A stretch of DNA of 64,000 bases, taken from Neurospora tetrasperma FGSC 2508 (taxonomy: Eukaryota > Ascomycota > Sordariomycetes > Sordariales > Sordariaceae). Where the stretch lies: positions 647,295-711,294 of the forward strand of contig NW_009799103.1 of NCBI RefSeq assembly GCF_000213175.1, read 5' to 3'. The stretch's first letter is position 1. The number at the start of each line of letters is the position of its first letter. The notes below the pieces were generated by a model, which saw only the letters and a list, made by a program, of their open reading frames with translations, did not search any database and was not told the DNA's origin. The translations under genes were made by a program, and so were the position numbers. Positions 1-11,827 of the stretch are shown one piece after another.

Positions 1-1285
1 TTTGATGGGAGGAAAGCCTCCATGAAGCATGGCTTGGAAAAAAAATCAAAAGCATCGGCAGTTTACTAGTAGCTGCAGCATGTTAAGCGGTGCCGGTAGT
101 CCGCACACATATATATATGTTGACTCCGCAGCCGGCAGCTTTATTGCAGGCAAGCCTTGGTAGAAACTTTCCTCGTACATGCATATATGCCTGATCTCCA
201 CGAGTGGGCGAGGACAAGGACCTGGAAAGTTCACTACATCCCGCTCCAGCTAGTGTGCAGTGGACTTCTTCCTGGGCTTCTCGGCGCCTTGACATACTGC
301 ATGCTTTTCAAACCAAAAATAGGTACCGTAGGAACTCGAGAAATTGGCAACCGTCAATCTCCTCTTTGAGCGCCGGGCAGAACATATATTTATACAGGAC
401 ACGCCCGATTCTGTACATGACAACGCACGCAAGTTACCGTGGTGGGCAATGTCCTCGAATGTTCACTAACTGGACAGACACATCTGCTGGCATCTGCTGG
501 CTTAGATACGGGACGCCAACATATGCCCTGCTCTGCGATAACTTGAAGGGACTTCCGAAGTAGCCGTAAGTACAAGTAAGAGACGCAGATTGCTGAGACC
601 GTGTCCGTAGCTTTGTGCCGGCAGTACCTGGTGTAGTAAGGGAAGCGCTTCTGACCCCGACCCCAAACTTTTTCTGCCGGGCCACCATACAAAAGGCTTC
701 TGTTACTGTCATGCTGCCGAAACGAACACGCCGTTGATGATCAAATGGAAAGATTTGCTGAATGTTGCTCCGAGTGTCCGAACTCCGAAATATGGGTTGA
801 TGCTGCTTGCTTAGAGCCCAAGTGACTCAAGAAGAGGTTCGCAAACGGAGAGTTTATTGAGGCGGGATGTTTTCATTTCTCAGAAAAAATTACCAAGTGG
901 CCATCATCCTGAAGTAAACGAGGTGGTGTAAACTACCTAGAGATGCAGAGAAAAGAAAGAAAAACGCTTTCCGTAACTTCCGTTGCTCAACCCCTCACTT
1001 CTCACTGCATTGCTCCTTCCCTTTTACCCAAGCTCCAGCTTCCTCCATCCACGTAACCTGCAGGAGCTGCTCCGCTGTTCATCCATCACTGTTTCCTTCC
1101 GACGCTGCTCATCCCCAGGTCCCTCCCAGGAGAGAGCCCGCCGTTCCAGTCCTGAACCACCCCTTCACTTTTCTTCGTCATCCAAAAAATCGTCCCACCA
1201 AACTCAGGTCCCGCCATGATCCTCCCCAAGTGGAACCATCTCCCTAAATGATCCCACTACTCACCTATAGTACCTTGACCTTGCT
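1..1285. other. intergenic, no gene supported
   Basis: Only short overlapping frames on both strands occur here, without family motifs or convincing splice structure. The last 250 bases lie downstream of the minus-strand gene ending at 1286 and probably hold its 3' UTR. Nothing else is supported. Confidence 0.6.
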
Positions 1286-2092
1286 CTAACTTTCCGTGTC
1301 CATCTCCTCCCCAGCCTCTTCTGTCTCCTCCGTGTCCATCTCTCCAGCCTCTCCCATATTCTCGCCAGCCTCTCCCTCCTCCGCATCCATCTTCTCTCCA
1401 GCCTCTGCCATATCCTCTCTAGCCTCTCCCTCATCCGTATCCCACACCTCTTCAGCCTCTCCCATATACTCATCACCCTCCTCCATCTCATCATCAGCCT
1501 CCGCCCCACTTTCAACGTCCATTTCCCCTCGCTGGAACCTCTCAAACCACTCCGGAAAGTCTGGGTGATTGACCATCTTCATCAGCGCAAGCTTTCTAAT
1601 AAGATACTTGATCATAGCCCTCTGCGGGATTCCAGAAGCCTGCCTGATTATGCACGTGCGCAGAATCTGCCTGAGCTCGCGCTCTGTCAAAGTTTCGGCA
1701 ATTTGTTCGGTGAGCGCTACTGATTCCTCGAGGACGATGCGTTGTACAGTGGCTGCGGCTTGGCGGCGGTGGTACGCGGCGCGAGGTGTAGTTGCGTTGG
1801 CGTCGGGAACACCTGTGTTGGCGTTGGGCGTAGCTTGATCTGATGGAGTCGGATCGTGTTGGGCGGGGGAAGTGATGGTGGGAATGCCCTGGTTGGCGGA
1901 TGGTCTGGCAGCCCGTGACATATCGCCACCGGTTGTGGGATCATTCGTCGTTGGATAGAAGCGAGGCTCCGAGGCGGGTGCTGTTGTTGGGCTTGGATTG
2001 GGCTCGCGCATCATGCGCATGTTGTTGTCGGTGGTGGTGTCGCTGCTGGGGTCCACTGTGTCAAAGTTTCTCTTGACTCCCCGATTTGCCAT
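1286..2092 (-). CDS. orphan protein with acidic repeat tail, 268 aa
   Basis: Single-exon gene starting at an ATG (complement of 2090-2092) and ending in TAG. I do not recognise a family. Residues 1-100 are Ser/Thr/Pro/Asn-rich and look disordered. Residues 105-190 are predominantly helical by composition and contain a run with E-x-I-A-E-x-L and a W-F-E-R-F segment. Residues 190-268 form an acidic tail built from loose repeats of the type E-A-G-E-x-M. Architecture (disordered front, helical middle, acidic end) resembles the plus-strand orphan genes at 10.3-19.7 kb, but the shared N-terminal 16-residue motif is absent. An early K-R pair could belong to a nuclear signal; that is a guess. The plus-strand frame across the same bases is Ser/Ala-rich and looks like the shadow of this gene. 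Confidence 0.65.
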   Translation of the reverse strand: MANRGVKRNFDTVDPSSDTTTDNNMRMMREPNPSPTTAPASEPRFYPTTNDPTTGGDMSRAARPSANQGIPTITSPAQHDPTPSDQATPNANTGVPDANATTPRAAYHRRQAAATVQRIVLEESVALTEQIAETLTERELRQILRTCIIRQASGIPQRAMIKYLIRKLALMKMVNHPDFPEWFERFQRGEMDVESGAEADDEMEEGDEYMGEAEEVWDTDEGEAREDMAEAGEKMDAEEGEAGENMGEAGEMDTEETEEAGEEMDTES

Positions 2093-2523
2093 ATTGGATG
2101 CTTTCGATGATTACAAGTTGAATAATGAAGAAAAATGCCTTTCCTTTGAGAAGTAAGGGTGCGTGTAAATCTGTTGGTGGGTATGGAAGAGTCTAGTCGT
2201 GGATGGCACAAGTTGAAGACCAACAGTTTGATCTTTAACGTCCAAGTCAGAGGCAGCTCCTGCTGTAAGTGAATAATTCGAACACTAAAGACGGCGGGCA
2301 CGAATGACGCCGGATCCAAGAGCAGTCAACGGGTCCTCAATCCTTGTACATTATGAGACGTTCGCACCCGCTCAGAAGGTCAGTTATTCGACAGTACAAA
2401 AGACCAGACGACATTCATAAGCTCCTTCTCCCCACTCCCATCCGCTCGCCTTCCTCCTGTTGCTTCTCCCGCTGACCCATCGACATTACTAATGAGGCGG
2501 ACACTCGCCCCTTGGTAGCTACC
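2093..2523. other. intergenic
   Basis: Sequence upstream of the 1286-2092 gene and downstream of the small gene ending at 2524. CT-rich stretches occur around 2410-2480. No open frame with coding character is supported. Confidence 0.5.
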
Positions 2524-2937
2524 TCAATCTCGCCCTTGACCTGCCCATAGCCCATACCTCAAAGCCTGCATAGCATCAATCGTCACCTCGAGATGATTCA
2601 CCTGGGCCTTTGCTGCAGAGTCACCACAAGTGGCGAGCATTCTGCGTTGCCGCAGTATCTCCTCAAGCTCCGCCTTTTTCTGCACTCAAACATGCTCTTC
2701 AGTTCTCAGCAACGCTTGTTGATGGCATACAACAAAGAAGACCAAATCTCGAGACACAAGTGCAAGAGCGCCCGACAGGAGAGGAGGGAGAGGGGCTCTG
2801 TTTCCGCTGCCGTCTTTGTGGGTATTGGTGTGGGTAATGGTGCTGGTGCTGGCGTTGAAGTTGGCGTTGGCTTGGGCGTTCGTAGAAGTGGTAACTGCGG
2901 TCGGGCTGATCGGGGTGTTGAAGTTGAGCGGCGTCAT
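2524..2937 (-). CDS. small orphan protein, two exons, 120 aa
   Basis: Inferred from splicing logic. An ATG at 2937 opens a Thr/Asn/Ser-rich frame (exon 1, 2731-2937). The frame would stop soon after, but a GTATGC donor at 2730 and a TGCAG acceptor at 2680 remove a 51-base phase-0 intron. Exon 2 (2524-2679) then reads a charged helical segment beginning K-K-A-E-L-E-E-I-L-R-Q-R-R-M, ending in TGA. The helix-forming second exon, the maintained frame and the good donor support a real gene. The intron is short, and its branch point is only CTGAG/CTGAA-like. The product would be a disordered N-terminus plus a short coiled coil, similar in style to its neighbours. Function unknown. Confidence 0.45.
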
Positions 2938-4572
2938 GTCGAACTGACTGCGCAAGATGTTGCTTTTAACCCCATGATAGGCGGAGGGGGTAAGGGGGTG
3001 TACGGCCAGAACTGTATGTGGGTCTATGTTGAGCTCACGTAGTTTCTAGTCAACGTCTGTTGTGCATGTGTCCATCGGGAAGGCTGCGGGTAGAAAGATG
3101 TTGGTCGCGCTCGACTGAAGATGTTGGATTCAGAGAAATGCTTCGTAAATTACAAGTCATGGGAGGAAGTACAAGGTCTCAGCAAACGGGAACGAGTTGA
3201 GAAAGAACAAAGAAAATGGATGGGCGTAGTCGGCTTGAGCAAGCAGCGTGGCTCGTCGTGCAAATGAAGGCAACTCACCGTGACCTGCAGGCATCCGGGA
3301 CCAGATTTGGTATGTACAGAAACATCCTAGAGGTAGCTTGGGCTCAAAAGGGAGTCAGTCTGGACGATAGCGTCTGGACTTCAGATCACGAGGAGAGTTG
3401 AGATGTTGGGAGAGCAATGCGAGGAAATGCTTGATTGGCGGCCTAATTGGTAGAAGAGGACATGGCCTGCCATGACCCCCTTATCCACCTCTACCTAGGT
3501 ACACTAAGAACAGAAGAAAGCCCAAGTGAGGTACACCGGCTACATACACAACAGCCCAGAATGAAATAGAACAACTCCGTTGCCTAGGACAAAGATTAAC
3601 GACCTTGAAACGATCAACCTAGAACATCCCTTACTCTGGTACCACAATTTCATCAAAACATCATGCTTCCTGTCGTTTCTATCAAAGCATATTCGCTCCT
3701 CCTCATCAAGCCATAGCCACCAATCTTGGTGAAACTTGAAAAGGAGAAAGATGCCTAGGTACCGCCCTCTGAAATAAGATGTTGCAGCGAAGACCCACCG
3801 ATGAGATACAAGAGTCGGTACTCTTTTCCTTATTTATCTTCAAGTTAGTGGGCATCCTAGAGCGTACTGAGGCGTAGGTAGTAGGGCCAAAAAAAGAGCT
3901 TGACGAAAGTACTGATTTATATTACTACAGAGACGGTACTATGAATGTGGGGGTGAAGGATGATTAGGAGAAGGGTAGGTATGTTGTCGCCAGCAGAGCA
4001 CTCTGGAACTATCCAAAGTCCGGTATTATCTATCAAATCACGATGGAAGAACAATGCGTGGGAAAATGCTTGGTTGACAGCTTGGTTGGAGAAGGAAAAA
4101 AATGGGTGACCACCGGCTGGAAGTTGCGCGCGTCCGCCCTGATCTGATGATGATGATCGCACAGGGGAAGAAAAAAGTCTTCGTCAATGGATGTGATTGA
4201 CGAGTGCCTTTTGTGGGCTGCACTCGTCAAGTCGGTTGCCACTGCAGCCCAGGTTCACTGCCAATGCCAGGGGTTCGTGGAGGTCAGAGGGTGGCTGATA
4301 AGGGAAGGAGAACAAAGGAAGAAAAGTATGACAGAAACCCAAAAGCACCTAAAATACCCCGCCAACAACCATTGCTCCTTCCACTATCTTCCCTAACGAG
4401 AAGCCCCTCATCAATCATCAGCAAGTCCGTCCTTCATTTGATTCGGGCTTCCATCCGGCCTTCATTGAGGGGTTAATTCAGGTGGCCATGTCCACCATGA
4501 CCCAAGTGCCAGTGATCCCGATGCCACCTCCATATCGGAGGCAGAAGTTGTTGTGTTCGAGGTGACGGGTGC
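2938..4572. other. intergenic, 1.6 kb
   Basis: No gene supported. A few frames of 60-90 codons exist without family motifs. The segment separates two minus-strand orphan genes and probably contains the promoter of the gene at 2524-2937 and the 3' UTR of the one ending at 4573. Confidence 0.5.
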
Positions 4573-5679
4573 CTACTCCTCCATCTGGTTATCATCACTG
4601 CCGGCGTTTCCATCAATTGACGCCGTGTCTGGTAGCGGGTCCATCATGTCCATGATCTGCCCAAGGTAGGAGAGACCTGCCCGACGTGACTCCAATCTGT
4701 CCGGATGTGACAGTCCGTCATCCATCTCCTCATCACCAGAGACGTTTCCCTGAAGTGAGTCCAAGTCCTCCTCCTGTTCAACCTCCATCTCCATTTGGTC
4801 ACTATCGCTGACGTGTGCATCAAGTGAGCTCGTGTGACCCGGGTCCTCCTCCTGGACCTGGCCGTAGCCAGAAGATCCGTCCTCTTCCATCGCCAAACCC
4901 AAAGGGGGCGGCACGCCCCCGGCCGTGTCCGCGGCCGCAGAAAATTTGTTCATCCCATATCCCGGGTGCTTTATTCTCCACGATGCATCCATTGCGCGAA
5001 CCTGTGCCATTAGTTGCTGTTCCAATATCCAGAGTCTGGTGACATTCCTCCTGTTCTCGCTGGCCATTCTCCTCTCCTTCACCCGCGCTGCAGCTTGCTC
5101 CCTCCTGGCAAGCTTTGCCATACGCCGTGCATACAACGTCTGTTCCAGGGGCGTCTCCAGCTCACGCATGACGAACTCTCCGCTTCGAGATGACTTGTGG
5201 TGAGAATGGGAGGAGGCCTTGGTTACCCTGTTCGGAGCAGAGGCCTGTGTGGGTGTCTGCAAGCCGATGGGGAGGGGTGGCTTGGTGGTGGCTCCATCCC
5301 CGCCTGTGGCTGTAGTGCCCGTGGAAGAGAATCTCCCATACATGTAGGAGTCAGCGACATCAAGGTTGGGGGGCATGGAGCGGACACGCACGAGGGGCCG
5401 ACGTGGGGGGCTGGGGCCGGGGCTCGGGGGGGTCGGGGTCGGATTCGGATGCAGATTCGGCTCAGAGATGGGGCTTGCGTGGGGAGTGGTTTGAGGCGTC
5501 GGGAAAAACATGTCGTCGGAGACTTCCTCCCTCATTGCATTCATGAAATACTCGCGTCTTGAGGAGCTGCTGCTGGCTTGACCTTGTGCTTGAGCTTCCG
5601 AACCGGGTAGGCGTTGCTCATCATCCTGCGAGACATTGAAAGCTTGAAGCCTCGCCATCATGATATCGTGAGTGTTCAT
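4573..5679 (-). CDS. orphan Pro-rich/coiled-coil protein, 368 aa
   Basis: The frame is open further upstream, but I chose the ATG at 5679 because the peptide from it (M-N-T-H-D-I-M-M-A-R-L-Q-A-F-N-V) matches without gaps the spacing of the 16-residue N-terminal motif of the plus-strand orphan genes: R10-L11, an aromatic/aliphatic at 14, N/S at 15, V/I at 16. Residues 30-45 are Ser-rich, and 60-95 are Pro/Ser/Thr-rich with several T-P and S-P sites. Residues 165-225 form a highly charged helix with many Arg, probably a coiled coil. The C-terminal 100 residues are acidic and end in M-E-E. No known domain is recognised. Membership of the orphan family is an inference weaker than for the plus-strand copies. 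Confidence 0.6.
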   Translation of the reverse strand: MNTHDIMMARLQAFNVSQDDEQRLPGSEAQAQGQASSSSSRREYFMNAMREEVSDDMFFPTPQTTPHASPISEPNLHPNPTPTPPSPGPSPPRRPLVRVRSMPPNLDVADSYMYGRFSSTGTTATGGDGATTKPPLPIGLQTPTQASAPNRVTKASSHSHHKSSRSGEFVMRELETPLEQTLYARRMAKLARREQAAARVKERRMASENRRNVTRLWILEQQLMAQVRAMDASWRIKHPGYGMNKFSAAADTAGGVPPPLGLAMEEDGSSGYGQVQEEDPGHTSSLDAHVSDSDQMEMEVEQEEDLDSLQGNVSGDEEMDDGLSHPDRLESRRAGLSYLGQIMDMMDPLPDTASIDGNAGSDDNQMEE

Positions 5680-6263
5680 CTTGAGCACTTGGTTGTGGGA
5701 TTTGTCTTTGTTTTTGTGGTGGTCAAGAGATTCAGGTGGAGGAGAATTTGGAGTTCTGGAGTTGCACAGGAGAAAGTATGTCAGTGTCAAGTGCAACATT
5801 TTGGTGGAATCAGAGAATGTATGTACCTGTGATGGGGTAAACAGTTGATAATCAACTCGGAGACTCAACCAGGCAGTCACTAGTAGACCAGATAGGTAGT
5901 GTATGGCTACGGGATAAAGATGTTCCAACCAGTGACAGACTCAAGCAACGAAAGCTCGGACCCCGATGAGTCGATGACTCGAAGTCTTAAGAGAGGAAGT
6001 TTGAGGAGAAGAAGAGACTTTAGGACTTGGATTTGACTGGTCTTTGCTGCACAAACAACCAGATTATTGGATGGTGATGGTGATGCTATGTATAGACTTT
6101 CGGGATTTCCTTGCAAAGAAGTGATCTGTCTTGGATTCCGAGGAATGAAAAGTGCTGTAGTCAAGAAAAAGAAGTCCAGAATTCCAGGGAAATGCAGTCT
6201 TTTATCCACGGTAGTACACCGGCCAAATCTTCTCAAACCCAATTGCTTGGTCAGTCTGGCATT

Positions 6264-6314
<51 letters not shown>

Positions 6315-9300
6315 TAAATCCTATTTGCATCAACATCTGGAGGTATCTCACGCACCTCTCCCACTTCGTTGGAGATGAGTGCATTAGGGTCGGGCAGTAC
6401 ATATCGGGGTCTGTGAACACATCGCGAACCCGACATTTCAGACTTGATGCCCCAAGACGTGGATGGAAGCAGTGAGAACCTAAGTCACGGGATGAAGAGA
6501 AACCTTAAAAACACCCCTGTTTTTGTCGGGGACCGATTTATCTCCTCACCCCCTCAAAAGAGAAATGGAACCGCGGCAACACGAGATCACTGAAGAAGCT
6601 GCCTTTTGCTTGGCTTGGCAAAACAGTATCCACCATCATTCCGAATCAAGATATCGTGTTCCTTGTCATCATCGACTATTGGCCAGCACTGTAGATTTTG
6701 CAGTGCATAATTCCCCTCCATCTCCCAATATATCGGAGTGACGAGCTCTGGCACATTCCCCGTCAGCTACGAAAACCACGGGGTTCCTCTTGCGGTAAGT
6801 AAGCTACGCTGGTCTTTCTTCTCAAATATCCAAAACTTCCATGCCAACTAAGCGCCTCCCGATTCGTCATCAGAGTGACCAGACACGGATCCACCGATGC
6901 AGGCTTTCCTTGCTCTTTCCCTCTGTGAGCGCAAGCCTCGGCTATCTTAGCAACCAGCGGAGATGACGGGAACTTGAACCCCAGGGGCAAAGAAGACGAC
7001 CCCACTGTGGCCTCGGAGATCGAAAACCTTCTCACAGGCAAGGCAACCACATCAAATCCCTCCTCACATCGTCTTTGAAACCTGACATCGTCACCGCAGC
7101 TGCCGGCACAACCCACCAGAACCCAGTTCTTGTGTTTCGACTCGCTTCCCCTGCGCATGTGCAGCCGTAGCAGTCCTTCCAAGGTTTAGTTAGTTGGGCT
7201 CAAATGCAGTAGGCCGGTAATATGCTCGAGTACCGACCACGATAATGCAACCACCGGAACCCATGCGAACATCGACCCCGATAGCAGACGCCATCGCCCG
7301 TCACTGCACCTAAATCATGGCTAAATTAAGGTATCGGCCGAGGCATTGACCAAGACACCGCTTCTGACTTCTGACCAGACTGACTCCGGCTCAGGTTGTG
7401 ACTCAGAGCTAATCTCTACCGATCCCTTGTTCGTAACCTCCAGTTCATGCAGCGCGAGAGGCGAATGCCATTGAGCACATTAGCGGGCGTTTTCAGCAGG
7501 AGATGGAAAAGTTACAGAGTGGAAACTCTCAAAACCAGATGCAGGCGAAGGAGGGTAGACTGCTGTTGATTGAGGAGGAGGCCTATCACGAGTGGAGGTT
7601 TGAGAAGGTAGTCAGACGGGAGGTGGTAGGTTGATAAGGCGTTGGACAGGAGGAGGGTGGAGGTGGCGAGAGAAGATGGTAGGTGATGATGGGAAGTAGA
7701 TGGGTTCATTAAGGTGATGGATGTGCGGATGGTGACATGACATTGTTTGTAGCCTCATGTTTGGCCAAGCAAAAGCTCTGACTGATGCGAAGGCCGCGAT
7801 GTTGACCATTTGCATAAACGTGAAAACGACACTGAAAGCATCGCAAGATCGGAGACAATCAAAATACGTCTACAAGCAAGAGAACAACTCGCGAAAAAAA
7901 GTGAATTCGGACATTGATTGACGAGAAGCAACTCCAAATACTACAAAAGACGAAAAAAAGCAAAAAGCTCAGCGGCCAGAGCAGGGCCGAACCCGTCCAC
8001 TCTTGACACGCCTACGAAAACTGTACCACCGTTACCACGCAACGAGCAATGTTATTCTGGCCCCGCCACACCTCATACCGCTAGACCACGAGGGAACGTT
8101 TACAAGGACCGAGGGTTTTGGGGTTACTGAGGGGTGCTGAAGGGGGACCTTATAAGGCCCAAGTGGAAGGTTCAGCGCCTGGTAAGCGCCTGGCAGGTGT
8201 TGCGCACTGGGACAGTGCCCTCCTTCTGCAGCAGGCTTGCCGGTAGGTGCCGGGCTGTCGGTACCTCAGAACGGGCAGATAGCCAGAACAGCTGGTACAC
8301 AGCTAGTGAGGAACGCGGTAGGTACCTTACCTCTAGGACTGTCTGCCCTCTTGCCTGCCACTGACCACTCAGCAGTTTTGCCGCGGACACAACCTTTTTG
8401 CGTCATTCGTTCAGTTTTACACAATCCCGTTGCCCAACCTTTCTTTTCACAAACGTTTGAATTGTCAATTCTCCTCTTCGCGTGATTGTTACCATTTGCA
8501 TACTAGGGAGAACGATCATCCTCCTGCCGTGAGGACCGCCGACACGGCCCATCCAAAGGTCATCTCATTTTATTTGTAAGGTCAACGCAGCGTCAAATCT
8601 AAGACTTCTTCTACAGAAAGAACCATTGCGCATGCTCTGGAAGAAAGTAGAATTAGCCGAAGCCTCGGAGTTGTAAGAGTTGGAGAGTTCGTCTGTTCGT
8701 CCCAACTCCGTCCCCTCGGGTGCATGGAGTCGAAATGGACCCGCGTCGAAAGTGAGAAAAGTGGGACTGAATTGGAACAAATTGGGAAAGTTGAGGATGT
8801 GTAAGTGATAGCGCGGAGCCCTAATGCAGGGGCTACAGTGGATGTGCACTAACAGAGAAGCATGGACCCACTTCTTTTCTGCAGGGGTTGGTCAAGAAAT
8901 CAGAGGGTGCAGCAGTGAGGACACTGGCAGTTTCTGTTAACATGTTTGGACATTACAAATCACAAAGTTGTCTACCGTTGAAGTTGAAAGAAATACTACC
9001 GCTTCAAAACAGCCCATGATTTGAGAAACAAAAGGGCTTGTAAACAGAGGAGAGTGTCTGACATGCCTTCCACTTCACCGCACCGCCTTATTTGGTACCA
9101 AGCACACACATCCTCTCAAACACAAGGTGCTCTACCGACAAGACGTATGAGCAGGGTCCGCAACCACCGCCATCACAAGGAGAGACAAATCGTTCGCAGC
9201 CAAACAATATCTGAAAGGGCTATATGTGGTAGCAGTTGAGTGACATTGTTACTTCATCCGCCGTCGGCGAATGATGTCATGATATCCGCTAGATCGAAAC

Positions 9301-10283
9301 TCCACTCCTAAAATTCGGTGCTTTCAATTCCCAAGCCGGAGGTCCGGGAATGCATGGCGGCTGGCTTATGGGTATCTAAGGTAAATATGTGCATTAACGA
9401 TGCATGCCACATCCCCAATGCTATCATTTTGCAAAAAAAAACACAGAGCTTAGCACTGCATGATCGGCAAGAAGGATTGCACAGTGCTCTCCCCACACAC
9501 ACCCCAATCACAAGTGACTGCATTCCATATTATCTTAGGGATTGAGTGAAGGCCTATGGCGGTAGGAAACAGAACCTTAGACATACATATCACATGTTGC
9601 TAATCCGTCTTCATAGCCAGGGAGACTGTCCATCGCTTTTCCTATCTCAGCTTGTCGCATCAACTTTCCCACACAGAGCGACCTTCTGGAACATCTCAAC
9701 ATTGCTTCCAAGAGCTCAAGGGTCCATATATAGCGGAAAAGTCGGAGCAGAGCATGGGATCAATACAGCTCTACATATAACAACAGTGTCTTTTGACATG
9801 TCGCGTCAGAAACGCGAGTGTCTGGTCTGCGTTGCAGCCGAAATGACTGACAAGAATTGAGGTTCTCACAATGTCTAACGCGCATCGAGCTAGACATCAG
9901 ACGGAAGGCCAGGTCAAGCAGAGTGAAGGACACAGTCTCTTGTGTGTTGTGTGGGAAAAATAAGAAGCTGCAGCCAAGAACCACGGGTGGTCTGCTCAAG
10001 GTTCTGGTATTGCATCTTATTCAGATTTGGGTTGAAATTCTCACATTCAGATCACAACCTGACAATAGGGCGGTCCACCCATTCACTTGACCAGTTCCAA
10101 CCCCTCCTTTTCCCTTTTTCTTTTTTCTTTTTTTTCACTTTCGCTCATTTAAGTTCTGATATTTCTTTTTTCCTTTCTTCCATCTTCACTAACCACATCA
10201 CCACTCATTCTCACCCACCACCTCTTACCAAACTTCTCGTATCAACACACAAACGCCAAACACCAAACAACAAAGACGGCACA
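5680..10283. other. intergenic, 4.6 kb, with long poly-A and small ORFs
   Basis: No gene with support. It includes the leader of the 4573-5679 gene, a 46-base poly-A at 6266-6311, a minus-strand ATG frame of 131 codons (6763-7158) lacking recognisable motifs, and a GC-richer stretch at 8130-8370 with several GGTAGGTACC-like words. The last 300 bases (about 9980-10283) are T/C-rich and probably the promoter and leader of the orphan gene at 10284. Confidence 0.45.
6266..6311. repeat. poly-A homopolymer, 46 bases
   Basis: Uninterrupted run of 46 A on the plus strand. It is by far the longest homopolymer in the window. It could be simple slippage or the poly-A tail of a retroposed sequence. I see no retroelement coding sequence beside it and no clear target-site duplication. 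Confidence 0.9.
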
Positions 10284-10994
10284 ATGGACTCAACCATTGA
10301 AGTTACCCAACGCCTTGACAGGCTCAGCATTGCCACCAATCTCCCCTCTTTTACTCTCAACGAAGCCTCAGCTTCTCCTGGGCCTTCTCGCCGCAACATG
10401 AACCAGTCTTTTGTCTCTTCCGAGACTTCCACCCAAGGACAAACCGCAACCGCCAGCACCACCATCCACGGCTCTGACACCGACATCACCATGAGTAACG
10501 ACCTCATCACCGCCACCAGAAACCTTTCACTCAGGAGCAACCCACTCCAGAACCGCCGCGCCCTAGAAGCACACGGCCGCGGCCACGCCGAGTGGTCTCG
10601 CCTGTGCAACCAACTTTCTGCTCGCCACGGCACCGTCTCCATCGCCATGATGAACATCCGCGCACGCGAGCGCCAGGCCGCCCAAGCTCTCCCTCGGTCT
10701 CGCCCTCATTCTCGTCCTCGTCTTCGCACTTCCTCCCGAGAGGCCTGCGAAGAAGCAGGTAGCTTCTTCAGACACTGTGCCCAGATCCAAAGCCAGACTG
10801 TCAGAGCCCACCACCACCACCATCACCACCACCACCACCACCACCGGCCTCGGACTCCTCCGGTCACTGCCACCACCGGTGACGTTGCGGGCCTGACGAG
10901 AGAAGAGCACCATCGTAATTTGGTCCGGGCCCAGCTAAGGTATCGCTTGCAGATCAGGTTGGTTTCGGCAATTGCTGCTAGGGCTGGACATTGA
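10284..10994 (+). CDS. orphan family member with poly-His tract, 236 aa
   Basis: Start chosen at ATG 10284 (context ACA-ATG-G), although the frame is open upstream. The N-terminus M-D-S-T-I-E-V-T-Q-R-L-D-R-L-S-I closely matches that of the gene at 14838, and both continue with a Ser-Ala-Ser-Pro/Gly-Pro patch near residues 28-38. The middle is Ser/Thr/Gln-rich. Residues 104-117 hold a Trp and an A-R-H-G-T segment shared with the genes at 14838 (R-H-G-S) and 19158 (A-R-H-G-T). An Arg/Ser/Pro stretch (125-150) and a run of 12 His (176-187, encoded by CAC/CAT) follow. No acidic tail. No known domain. The minus-strand Val-rich frame over the His codons is a shadow. Confidence 0.7.
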   Translation: MDSTIEVTQRLDRLSIATNLPSFTLNEASASPGPSRRNMNQSFVSSETSTQGQTATASTTIHGSDTDITMSNDLITATRNLSLRSNPLQNRRALEAHGRGHAEWSRLCNQLSARHGTVSIAMMNIRARERQAAQALPRSRPHSRPRLRTSSREACEEAGSFFRHCAQIQSQTVRAHHHHHHHHHHHHRPRTPPVTATTGDVAGLTREEHHRNLVRAQLRYRLQIRLVSAIAARAGH

Positions 10995-11410
10995 GAACAC
11001 TTCGGTGGGGGTGTGACGGCAGGGTGAGAACGGAGCTGCAGGCGGCGATGTCGACGAGTTGGGGTCGGTTGGATGGAAAGTAAACGAATGATGACTTGGG
11101 CTGAGGAACAGGATGGTCTGGAGTTACTGGCATTGGGTTTGCATTTGGCATTGAGGAGCGAAATCATGGAGGTTACCTTGTTGAGCGAATTGGGGTTTAT
11201 CACTGCGAGGCGGTACACGTGGATATTGCTGATTAGCATGGGAATAGTGGGCATGGCAAGGGCGTTGTAAATTCAGAGCAGGGGTTTTGTTCTTCTGGAC
11301 CATCAAGTCGTTTTCCTTTCCACGGAACTTTGAAATTCCTGTGTACAGTTCGTTTGACTTTGCTTCATCATGAGATATCTTCACATAAGAGGGATACATT
11401 GACTGCACGC

Positions 11411-11505
11411 AATGGGGCTGGAACAAAATTCCATGCGAATACAATGTGATTCCAAACTGACTTTTTCACGTATGCAAAGCTCGCCAACAATGCCCAAGTG
11501 GACGA
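11411..11505 (+). repeat. diverged direct repeat, copy 1
   Basis: This shares an identical core (ACAATGTGATTCCAAACTGA followed by CTTTTTC) and flanking similarity with 11828-11920: GGCTGGAA before the core and CTCGC...CAAGT after it. Copy 1 lies ~420 bases after the stop of the orphan gene at 10284-10994, so it may be part of a duplicated 3' flank. Confidence 0.75.
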
Positions 11506-11827
11506 TCAAGGGGAGAACTTTTCCACACACCCACGCAAGAGGCATACAATAAGGGCTACACGATCACACACAAGAAGGTGCTCGTCTCGGCCAAGATCCC
11601 CGACACCTATGAACTTGTGTACACGCCGCGAGAGGCGTTTTCAAGATGTTGTTGGAAACCTCACTCTCATACATGCCTCCATGCCTACAAGGAGCCCAAG
11701 ATCACCCATCCAGCATTCTCCAGGTTCCGTTGGCTGGAGCTCATCACATACCTATGGGGGCTGCGTACGACACGATGCCTGGACAGAAGGCGTGGCAAGG
11801 TCAAAGTGGTTGACTGCAGTAGCGTAG

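Noticed and set aside
2593-3042. 149-codon plus-strand Gly/Val-rich frame
   Set aside because: Gly/Val runs are the reverse complement of Thr/Asn/Ala codons of the minus-strand small gene, which has a better splice structure.
6763-7158. 131-codon minus-strand ATG frame
   Set aside because: Mixed composition but no recognisable domain and no supporting structure.
10563-10913. Val-rich minus-strand frame with a V-V-V-V run
   Set aside because: Shadow of the CAC/CAT His codons of the orphan gene at 10284.
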